From: Sulfurovum sp. | Lineage (GTDB): Bacteria; Campylobacterota; Campylobacteria; Campylobacterales; Sulfurovaceae | Direction: 5' to 3' | DNA length: 5,114 nt | NCBI GenBank assembly: GCA_015663065.1 | Contig: DQSX01000120.1 | Coordinates: forward strand, 1-5,114 | Shown: in pieces, positions 1-5,114 of the stretch | How the letters are laid out: each line of letters opens with the position of its first letter | Numbering within the stretch: position 1 is the first letter of the stretch | Notes under the pieces: generated by a model | What the model was told of the DNA's origin: nothing | Databases searched by the model: none | The model's input: the letters and a program-made list of their open reading frames with translations, nothing else | Position numbers and translations under genes: made by a program

Positions 1-1
1 A

Positions 2-466
2 ATAGAAGATTTTGAATTTACTGAGGGAATCTTTGATCTGGTAAAACTGTTTTCTGATGCGGGGTATCTGATATTTGTTGTGACCAATCAGTCCGGGATC
101 GGACGCGGGTATTACTCTGAAGAAGATTATTCTACCCTGACAAAATGGATGATAGAGAAATTTAATAATAAAAGAATAACTATAGAAGCAGTCTACCACT
201 GTCCTCATGCACCTGAAGAAAAATGCCATTGCCGCAAACCAGAAACAGGCATGATAGAAGAGGCTTTAAAAGATTACAATATCGATTTGAAACACTCATG
301 GATGATCGGGGACAAACAGAGTGATGTTGATCTTTCTTTAAATGCAGGCATAGGTAATTCTATCTATATTGGGAATGACAACATAGAAAATGTCACCTAC
401 AGTTTTGGCTCTATTGTTAGATGTAAATCTTATTTAGAAAAAAATCAAGATATAATACCTTTATGA
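2..466 (+). CDS. gmhB: D-glycero-D-manno-heptose 1,7-bisphosphate 7-phosphatase GmhB, 5'-truncated by the window edge
   Basis: GmhB is a cytoplasmic HAD-superfamily phosphatase that removes the C7 phosphate from heptose 1,7-bisphosphate between the two HldE reactions. The frame is open from base 2 and gives 154 visible residues. Alignment from memory with E. coli GmhB (191 aa) suggests about 25 N-terminal residues lie outside the window, including HAD motif I with the nucleophilic Asp (DxDG). Visible are HAD motif II in VTNQSG (visible residues 27-32), followed by the family-typical GRGYYSEEDY. Next come a Cys/His zinc cluster (C67, H69, C75, C77), the motif III lysine in CRKP (K79) and the motif IV acidic pair in GDKQSD (D104, D108). 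The GTG at 80 is an internal Val codon, not the start, because homology continues upstream of it. The zinc loop is shorter than in E. coli. The stop overlaps the hldD start by four bases (ATGA), so the two genes are probably translationally coupled. Confidence 0.95.
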   Translation: MEDFEFTEGIFDLVKLFSDAGYLIFVVTNQSGIGRGYYSEEDYSTLTKWMIEKFNNKRITIEAVYHCPHAPEEKCHCRKPETGMIEEALKDYNIDLKHSWMIGDKQSDVDLSLNAGIGNSIYIGNDNIENVTYSFGSIVRCKSYLEKNQDIIPL

Positions 467-1473
467 AATACAACGACATAGACTTTAACAACAAAACCAT
501 TCTCATTACAGGCGGAGCAGGATTTATAGGCTCTAATTTGGCATTTTATTTTCAAGATAACTTTCCGGAATCCAAGATAGTTGTCTTTGATTGCTTCAGA
601 TCTGAAGAAAAGTTCTCCAATGGCAACCTAAAAAGCTTTGGACACTACAAAAACCTCATCGGTTTTCATGGTGATATCATCTGTGGTAATTTGAACAATC
701 CTCAAGACCTTGAAGATCTGAAAAAATATAAATTTGACTACATCTTCCATGAAGCAGCTATCTCCGATACCCGTGTGTATGATCAGGAGATCATTATGCA
801 GACGAATGTAAACTCTTTTTATGCAATCCTAGATATGGCAAAAGAGATGCATGCTGCTTTGATCTATGCCTCTTCAGCTGCCACCTACGGTTCACAACCC
901 TCACCTCAGACCGTCGGGAAAGAGGGACCTGAAAATCCTTACGGTTTTTCCAAATATGCCATGGACCAGATAGCCTACAGAACTATGAGAGAAAATCCGG
1001 ACATGACCATTGTCGGGCTTAAATACTTTAATGTCTATGGTGCCAGAGAGTTTTTTAAAGATAAAACATCTTCAACCGTCATTCAGTTCGGACATCAGAT
1101 CCTGGCAGGGAAAGCACCCAGACTCTTTGAAGGGTCTGACAAGATAGTGCGTGACTTTGTGTACATCAAAGATGTCATCCAAGCCAACATAAAAGCCTGT
1201 GCTCCCAAAAAGAGCGGTGTGTACAATGTAGGGACTTCAAAACCAAGATCTTTTCAGGACATAGCAGACATTCTGCAAAAAGAACTCGGTACGGACCTGG
1301 GTACAGAGTATTTTCCCAATCCTTTTACAGGATACCAGATGCATACACAGGCTGACATTGCTACTTCACAGGAGAACCTCGGGTATACGCCGGAGTGGGA
1401 ACTTGAAGCAGGGATTAAAGATTATATAGAAGATATCAAAAAGATGTATGCAGAAGAAGTGCTGCATGGATAA
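463..1473 (+). CDS. hldD: ADP-L-glycero-D-manno-heptose 6-epimerase HldD
   Basis: HldD is an NAD(P)-dependent short-chain dehydrogenase/epimerase. It performs the last step of ADP-heptose synthesis, converting ADP-D-glycero- to ADP-L-glycero-D-manno-heptose in the cytoplasm. The 336-residue protein has the Rossmann dinucleotide motif GGAGFIG (17-23), the substrate/catalytic strand YASSAATYG (135-143), and the catalytic YxxxK pair Y160/K164 in NPYGFSK. It also has NVYG (190-193), an REFFKDK segment whose K199 aligns roughly with the second functional lysine of E. coli HldD, RDFVY (230-234), and the late GYQMHTQADI segment typical of HldD rather than of GalE-like relatives. It is longer than E. 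coli HldD (310 aa), partly through about ten extra N-terminal residues before the first strand. The ATG at 463 overlaps the gmhB stop (ATGA). I see no strong Shine-Dalgarno sequence in front of it, which fits coupling to gmhB translation. Confidence 0.95.
   Translation: MKYNDIDFNNKTILITGGAGFIGSNLAFYFQDNFPESKIVVFDCFRSEEKFSNGNLKSFGHYKNLIGFHGDIICGNLNNPQDLEDLKKYKFDYIFHEAAISDTRVYDQEIIMQTNVNSFYAILDMAKEMHAALIYASSAATYGSQPSPQTVGKEGPENPYGFSKYAMDQIAYRTMRENPDMTIVGLKYFNVYGAREFFKDKTSSTVIQFGHQILAGKAPRLFEGSDKIVRDFVYIKDVIQANIKACAPKKSGVYNVGTSKPRSFQDIADILQKELGTDLGTEYFPNPFTGYQMHTQADIATSQENLGYTPEWELEAGIKDYIEDIKKMYAEEVLHG
1452..1459 (+). promoter_or_regulatory. Probable ribosome binding site of hldE
   Basis: The purine-rich AGAAGAAG lies inside the end of hldD, six bases before the ATG at 1466. 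It supports that ATG over the in-frame ATG at 1448, although the match to AGGAGG is only partial. Confidence 0.45.
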
Positions 1474-2911
1474 AATAAGAGCTAAAAGATCCAAAATAGC
1501 TGTGATCGGTGATCTGATGATAGACCATTATATTTGGGGAAAATGTGACCGCATCTCTCCTGAAGCTCCTGTACAGGTGGTTGAGATCTCTGAAGAGAAC
1601 TCTGTACTTGGCGGTGCGGGGAATGTGATAAACAACCTGAAAGCACTGGAGTGTGAAGTCTCTGTCTATACCGTTCTGGGGGATGATAAAAATGCAGATG
1701 AAACCCAAAAACTTTTAGAAGAGATAGGTACTGACTTCCATACGATCATCCAGCAGAAAGACCGCACTACAACCAAAAAAAGCCGCGTTATTGCTTCCAA
1801 TCAGCAGATCATCCGCTTTGATGATGAGACAAAAGAAGATATCTCTTTAAGCTCACAGGTTGAACTTTTGACAAAACTCTCTGAAAATATATTCTCTTAT
1901 GATGCCATTCTTTTGTCAGATTACGGGAAAGGCGTATTAACCACAAACTTTACAAAAGACATCATCGCACTTGCACTTGCCCACAACAAACCTGTGCTGG
2001 TTGACCCCAAAGGTCTTGACTACAGTAAATACAAAGGTGCCACCCTTCTCACTCCCAATAAGAAAGAGGCTTCTCTGGCTGCAAGTATCGAGATCAATGA
2101 CCATGATGCACTCAAAGCTGCAGGCTTTAAACTGAAAAATGAACTTGACCTTCAGTATGGGATCATTACTCTGAGCGAAGACGGTATAGCCATCTTTGAA
2201 GAAGAGATGCAGGTCATCCCTACCGTTGCCAGAGAAGTCTATGATGTGACCGGTGCGGGAGATACTGTACTTGCTTCACTGGGTGTTGCTTTATCTTCCG
2301 GACTGGACATTACACAGGCTTGTGAATTTGCAAATAAAGCAGCCGCTGTGGTGGTAGCAAAAGTAGGTTCAGCCACAGCCACACTCAATGAGATAGAAGA
2401 GTATGAGCACTCCCTGAATAAGGGGCAGGCTGAAAGTAAGATCAAAGACTTTACACAGATAGAACGTATCGCCAAACGTTTACGCGCACAAGGAAGAAAA
2501 CTCATTTTTACCAACGGATGTTTTGACATTTTGCATGTGGGTCATGTGAAATATCTTGAAGAAGCTAAAAGTTATGGTGATGCACTGATACTCGGGTTGA
2601 ACTCTGACGCATCTGTCTCCAGGCTCAAAGGTCCGACAAGACCTGTGAATTCTGAAGATGACCGGGCTTACATACTTGCTTCACTGGAAGCTGTTGATTA
2701 TGTGGTGAAGTTCTATGACGACACACCGTATGAACTCATCAAAACCGTACAGCCCCATGTATTGGTAAAAGGCGGCGACTATGAAGGTAAAAATGTTGTT
2801 GGTCAAGATATAGCCGATGAATTGAGATTGGTTAACTTTGTTGAGGGAAAAAGCACAACAAAGACTATAAAGAAGATAAAGGATATCCATGAAAACAACC
2901 ATTGCCAATGA
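1466..2911 (+). CDS. hldE: Bifunctional heptose 7-phosphate kinase / heptose 1-phosphate adenylyltransferase HldE
   Basis: HldE catalyses two steps: C1 phosphorylation of D-glycero-D-manno-heptose 7-phosphate, and after GmhB action the AMP transfer that makes ADP-D-glycero-D-manno-heptose. From the ATG at 1466 it is 481 residues, close to E. coli HldE (477). The N-terminal ribokinase/PfkB domain (about 1-315) shows GDLMIDHY (15-22), RISPEAPV (29-36), LGGAGNV (48-54), SDYGKG (151-156), PNKKEA (197-202) and DVTGAGDT (260-267), with D266 the expected catalytic base. The C-terminal cytidylyltransferase-fold domain (about 340-475) shows FTNGCFDILHVGH (348-360), including the nucleotide-binding HxGH at 357-360, then LNSDASVSRLKGPTRPVN, LVKGGDY and GKSTT. 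An in-frame ATG at 1448 would add six residues. I prefer 1466 because a purine-rich AGAAGAAG lies six bases upstream and the N-terminus then matches family length. It overlaps hldD by 8 bases and gmhA by 23. Confidence 0.93.
   Translation: MDKIRAKRSKIAVIGDLMIDHYIWGKCDRISPEAPVQVVEISEENSVLGGAGNVINNLKALECEVSVYTVLGDDKNADETQKLLEEIGTDFHTIIQQKDRTTTKKSRVIASNQQIIRFDDETKEDISLSSQVELLTKLSENIFSYDAILLSDYGKGVLTTNFTKDIIALALAHNKPVLVDPKGLDYSKYKGATLLTPNKKEASLAASIEINDHDALKAAGFKLKNELDLQYGIITLSEDGIAIFEEEMQVIPTVAREVYDVTGAGDTVLASLGVALSSGLDITQACEFANKAAAVVVAKVGSATATLNEIEEYEHSLNKGQAESKIKDFTQIERIAKRLRAQGRKLIFTNGCFDILHVGHVKYLEEAKSYGDALILGLNSDASVSRLKGPTRPVNSEDDRAYILASLEAVDYVVKFYDDTPYELIKTVQPHVLVKGGDYEGKNVVGQDIADELRLVNFVEGKSTTKTIKKIKDIHENNHCQ
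2878..2883 (+). promoter_or_regulatory. Shine-Dalgarno sequence of gmhA
   Basis: AAAGGA ends five bases before the gmhA ATG at 2889 and lies within the last codons of hldE. It is the clearest ribosome binding site in the window and fixes the gmhA start, which in turn produces the 23-base overlap with hldE. Confidence 0.65.
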
Positions 2912-3455
2912 ATTTACTTCACATTTGGAAACCATTCAAGCTGTGATAGGTTCTATGGAAAGTAACCTTGAAAAGGCTTCACAAATTGCTGTGGATACAC
3001 TCAAAAGAGGCAATAAAGTACTTCTCTGCGGGAATGGCGGTTCAGCCGCAGATGCACAACATATAGCAGCGGAGCTTACGGGTCGGTATAAGAGCGAAAG
3101 AAGGGGCTTGCCCGGCATTGCCCTTACAACAGATACTTCAGCACTCACAGCTATAGGTAATGACTATGGATACGACAGGGTTTTTGACAGACAGGTAGAA
3201 GCTTTGGCAAATAAAGGTGATTTGATCATCGGTATTTCTACATCTGGTAACTCTAAAAACATCATATCTGCACTTACTTTAGCAAAAGAGTTAGGTTGTG
3301 CGACTATTGGTCTTTCCGGAAGAGATGGCGGTAAGATGAATGATGTTTGTGATGTTAACTTAGTTGTACCATCAGACGACACCCCAAGAATTCAAGAGAT
3401 GCACATACTTTTTGGTCATACAATTTGTCAGATTATTGACAATGAGTTAAGTTAA
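2889..3455 (+). CDS. gmhA: Sedoheptulose 7-phosphate isomerase GmhA
   Basis: GmhA is a cytoplasmic SIS-domain isomerase that commits sedoheptulose 7-phosphate to heptose synthesis by forming D-glycero-D-manno-heptose 7-phosphate. At 188 residues it matches the family (E. coli 192). The SIS core includes GNGGSAADAQH (48-58) and the phosphate-binding serine loop STSGNS (117-122). The metal and catalytic residues expected from GmhA structures are all present: H58, E62, Q169 in RIQEMH and H177 in FGHTICQ. H58, E62, Q169 and H177 sit at a constant six-residue offset from the four zinc ligands I recall for Burkholderia GmhA, which separates it from other SIS proteins such as DiaA. The start is fixed by AAAGGA five bases upstream. 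It is the last gene of the + strand operon, and its TAA overlaps the stop of the convergent GT9 gene. GC content falls from about half to about a third across the gene. Confidence 0.95.
   Translation: MKTTIANEFTSHLETIQAVIGSMESNLEKASQIAVDTLKRGNKVLLCGNGGSAADAQHIAAELTGRYKSERRGLPGIALTTDTSALTAIGNDYGYDRVFDRQVEALANKGDLIIGISTSGNSKNIISALTLAKELGCATIGLSGRDGGKMNDVCDVNLVVPSDDTPRIQEMHILFGHTICQIIDNELS
3452..3455. other. Shared TTAA supplying stop codons to both convergent genes
   Basis: The palindrome TTAA at 3452-3455 contains the TAA of gmhA (3453-3455, + strand) and, read on the other strand, the TAA of the GT9 gene (3452-3454). The two operons therefore meet with no intergenic base, and any transcription stop must lie within coding sequence. 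Confidence 0.9.
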
Positions 3456-4492
3456 ATACTTTTTAAATGCATCATGATTTCAGAAGCTATAGCATCAACG
3501 CTTTTGCCTCGCATGACAAGTGATAGATCTTTTTTTCCTAAAGTTCCGTAAAGCGTAGGTGATGTTGTTTTAAAAAGTGCTATGGTTGCCGTACCTGAAG
3601 CAGATGCTAAATGCATTGGACCGGTATCTCCACATATGAATAGATCTAGATTGGATATTTTAGAAGCCAATATTCTTAAATTTTTTTCTGAGATCGTTAA
3701 CATATCTTTTGCTAATGCTGTGGTATTATTCGGATCAAGAATATCAACAAAGTGTAAAGATGTATCAACTTTATGTAACGCCTTGATAAGTTCAGACCAC
3801 CATGCATCATCTATTTTTTTTTCATTTCTTGCATCACGGAATATGCCAATACTGTGTACAGGTATATTATCGCGTCCACTCTCTTTTTCTTCATTACCTA
3901 GTCGTATATCAAGCGTTGATTTAAAATCCTCTTCATCCATCTCGCCAAACAGAGACATGAGAGCAAGTGGCTTCAGTGCTTCATGTTCAATATTTTTAGG
4001 GAAAGGTACTGCATGGGTCAATGGTGAGAATACATCCGGTGCATAAAACCCCACTTTGTATTTTGCTGAAACCAAAAATGTAAAAAGCGTGTCACTGGAA
4101 GACATAAGGCTTGGCGTGATCAAGAGATCATATCTGTTATCCTTTAATTCTTTCTTCAACTTCAGTACTTTTAGAGGCTGCTTTAAAAGCTCTCTTGGGA
4201 AAGTGTACACCTTGTTGACCTGAGGCATTCCTTCTATAAGAGAAGCTATGAAAGGTGCACCGAGCATCATATCGATCTTGGCATCAGGGAATGTTTTTTC
4301 AAGTGCATTCAATAGAGGTGTAGTAAAAAGAATATTACCGATACGATAGTTAATGCGAACGACCAGTATTCGTTTAATGCTATCTTTGTCGATGGAACTG
4401 AGATCTTTGTTCACAGGAAAAAATTTGGATAGGGAACTATTTATCAGATTACTAAGTTTTTTACGTAAGTGAACATGTAAGACATCTGCCAT
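3452..4492 (-). CDS. Glycosyltransferase family 9 protein, ADP-heptose:LPS heptosyltransferase type
   Basis: GT9 enzymes are GT-B fold transferases that move heptose from ADP-heptose onto the Kdo-lipid A inner core at the cytoplasmic face. In this 346-residue protein the first Rossmann domain begins at RILVVRINYRIGN (41-53) followed by TTPLLNALEKTFPDAKID. The C-terminal donor-binding domain carries the GT9 signature CGDTGPMHLASASG (287-300) and ALFKTTSPTLYG (305-316). Position 53 is Asn where WaaC and WaaF have the GD aspartate. The first 40 residues are an extension with basic residues (HLRKKLSNLINSSLSKFF, 8-25), possibly a membrane-associating helix; no other ATG occurs before residue 75. 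The ATG overlaps the exporter stop by one base (TAATG). A nine-A tract encodes E224-I227. It lies where a core heptosyltransferase would follow gmhA, but on the opposite strand. WaaC, WaaF or another acceptor specificity cannot be chosen from sequence alone, so no symbol is given. Confidence 0.88.
   Translation of the reverse strand: MADVLHVHLRKKLSNLINSSLSKFFPVNKDLSSIDKDSIKRILVVRINYRIGNILFTTPLLNALEKTFPDAKIDMMLGAPFIASLIEGMPQVNKVYTFPRELLKQPLKVLKLKKELKDNRYDLLITPSLMSSSDTLFTFLVSAKYKVGFYAPDVFSPLTHAVPFPKNIEHEALKPLALMSLFGEMDEEDFKSTLDIRLGNEEKESGRDNIPVHSIGIFRDARNEKKIDDAWWSELIKALHKVDTSLHFVDILDPNNTTALAKDMLTISEKNLRILASKISNLDLFICGDTGPMHLASASGTATIALFKTTSPTLYGTLGKKDLSLVMRGKSVDAIASEIMMHLKSI
3814..3822 (-). 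repeat. A9 homopolymer inside the GT9 gene
   Basis: Nine T on the + strand read as nine A in the GT9 coding strand (GAA AAA AAA ATA). Loss of one A makes TAG the next codon. Gain of one A gives AAT AGA TGA, a stop two codons after the tract. It is the longest homopolymer I noticed in the window; other runs, such as those near 3520 and 3681, are about seven. Confidence 0.85.
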
Positions 4493-4494
4493 TA
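4490..4494 (-). promoter_or_regulatory. TAATG stop-start junction coupling the ABC exporter to the GT9 gene
   Basis: On the - strand the exporter TAA and the GT9 ATG share one base. Only a weak GAGA purine stretch lies just upstream of it, so translation of the GT9 gene probably depends on ribosomes finishing the exporter gene. Confidence 0.6.
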
Positions 4495-5112
4495 TTTCTC
4501 TTTTGTTTTGTTTGCCAATTTTTGAAACGACCCGGAGTTTTCAAGCAGTTCACTGTAAGTTCCACGATCAATGATCTCACCATTTTCCAAAAGTAAAATG
4601 GTATCTGCCTTTTCTATGGTGCTTAATCTGTGTGCAACGACAAAAGTGATCATCTTCTCTTTTACAGAGTCCAGTGCGATCTGTATTGCTTTTTCACTCT
4701 TGTTGTCCAGTGCGGATGTCGCTTCATCCAAAATGAGGATCTCCGGATCTTTATATAAAGCACGTGCAAGGGCAATACGCTGACGCTGTCCTCCGCTCAA
4801 ATTGGTTCCGGACTCATCCAGTTCAGTCAAGATCCCTTGATCAAGTTTCTCTACAAACTCCCATGCCTGTGCCTGTTTCAGTGCTTCTATAACTTTGTCT
4901 TTATCAATGGGCATACCATACGCTACATTGGCTTCTACGGTATCTTGAAAAATAAAAATACGCTGTGTAACAAACGCTATTTTATGATGCAAAGATTTCA
5001 GGGTATACGATTTCAGATTCAAACCATTGATCTCTATGGCTCCCTGGTCAGGGTCATAAAAGCGTACAAGCAGATTGATAAAACTGCTCTTCCCTGCCCC
5101 GCTGTCACCAAC
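4492..5112 (-). CDS. MsbA-type ABC exporter, nucleotide-binding domain only (5' part outside the window)
   Basis: This is the C-terminal ATPase domain of a fused transmembrane/ATPase half-exporter, the class that includes the lipid A-core flippase MsbA and the glycan flippase PglK/WlaB. The frame is open to the right window edge and 206 residues are visible. It contains the Walker A motif GDSGAGKSS (visible residues 2-10), the Q-loop in FVTQ (Q50), the ABC signature LSGGQ (105-109), Walker B ILILDE with catalytic E130, the D-loop SALD (133-136) and the H-loop VVAHRLST with H161. Every ATPase motif is intact. The codon at 5020-5022 is TTG within the conserved domain and is not a start, because Walker A lies upstream of it. 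The transmembrane domain is missing, so the substrate cannot be read. The coupled GT9 gene and the neighbouring heptose operon favour lipid A-core or LOS export, with PglK-like glycan export as the alternative. Confidence 0.9.
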   Translation of the reverse strand, partial: VGDSGAGKSSFINLLVRFYDPDQGAIEINGLNLKSYTLKSLHHKIAFVTQRIFIFQDTVEANVAYGMPIDKDKVIEALKQAQAWEFVEKLDQGILTELDESGTNLSGGQRQRIALARALYKDPEILILDEATSALDNKSEKAIQIALDSVKEKMITFVVAHRLSTIEKADTILLLENGEIIDRGTYSELLENSGSFQKLANKTKEK

Positions 5113-5114
5113 CA

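Noticed and set aside
80..82. GTG as the start of gmhB
   Set aside because: The upstream frame from base 2 encodes EDFEFTEGIFDL and continues the GmhB family sequence, so this GTG is an internal valine codon and the gene begins before the window.
451..456. Perfect TATAAT resembling a sigma-70 -10 box just before hldD
   Set aside because: It lies in the last codons of gmhB, six bases from the hldD ATG. There is no reasonable -35 element 16-18 bases upstream (TCTTAT), and the resulting transcript would be nearly leaderless. Chance in AT-rich coding sequence is more likely.
1448..1450. ATG at 1448 as the hldE start
   Set aside because: It would add a Cys-rich hexapeptide absent from the family as I know it and has a poorer upstream purine stretch than the ATG at 1466. 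It cannot be excluded from sequence alone.
2239..2529. Open frame on the - strand opposite hldE (and similar ones at 1436-1708, 2681-2935, 2936-3148 and 3164-3382)
   Set aside because: All are antisense to strongly conserved enzymes, lack family motifs and have no convincing ribosome binding sites.
3447..3466. Weak inverted repeat (AAGT...ACTT with TTAA ends) at the gmhA/GT9 junction as a bidirectional terminator
   Set aside because: The perfect stem is only four A/T-rich base pairs, and extending it needs bulges. There is no GC-rich stem followed by a T-run, so it does not support an intrinsic terminator.
3582..4046. 154-codon open frame on the + strand
   Set aside because: It lies wholly antisense to the GT9 gene, whose frame carries clear conserved motifs. 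The + strand translation has no recognisable domain and is a shadow frame.
4571..4783. 70-codon + strand frame opposite the ABC ATPase domain
   Set aside because: It is the shadow of the signature and Walker B region of the exporter and has no features of its own.

Overview
The window is a gapless stretch of bacterial LPS/LOS inner-core genes. The + strand carries the complete ADP-L-glycero-beta-D-manno-heptose pathway in one overlapping operon: gmhB (its 5' end is cut off by the window edge), hldD, hldE and gmhA. The - strand carries two genes read toward that operon: the ATPase end of an MsbA-type ABC exporter (cut off by the right window edge), followed by a glycosyltransferase family 9 (heptosyltransferase-type) gene. 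The two operons meet tail to tail and share a TTAA at 3452-3455, which supplies a TAA stop to each strand.

The organism is a Gram-negative bacterium with heptose in its LPS/LOS core. The order gmhB-hldD-hldE-gmhA next to a GT9 gene resembles, from memory, the Campylobacter LOS cluster. Together with the moderate-to-low GC and lysine-rich proteins, this suggests a Campylobacterota (epsilonproteobacterial) genome such as a Sulfurovum or Sulfurimonas relative. That assignment is inference; no marker gene is present.

The genes form one pathway. GmhA isomerises sedoheptulose 7-phosphate to D-glycero-D-manno-heptose 7-phosphate. The HldE kinase domain phosphorylates C1, GmhB removes the 7-phosphate, the HldE cytidylyltransferase-fold domain adds AMP, and HldD epimerises the sugar to ADP-L-glycero-D-manno-heptose. 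That product is the donor used by GT9 heptosyltransferases, and MsbA-type exporters flip the lipid A-core.

This is mostly a conserved housekeeping region and I see no new biological system. The points worth a second look are in the GT9 gene. It has an Asn where the usual GD motif has the Asp, and a basic N-terminal extension. It also has a nine-A tract in which a one-base slip in either direction meets a stop almost at once. Base composition is low on both sides of the convergence point. No intergenic gap, RNA gene, mobile element, CRISPR array or convincing terminator is visible.
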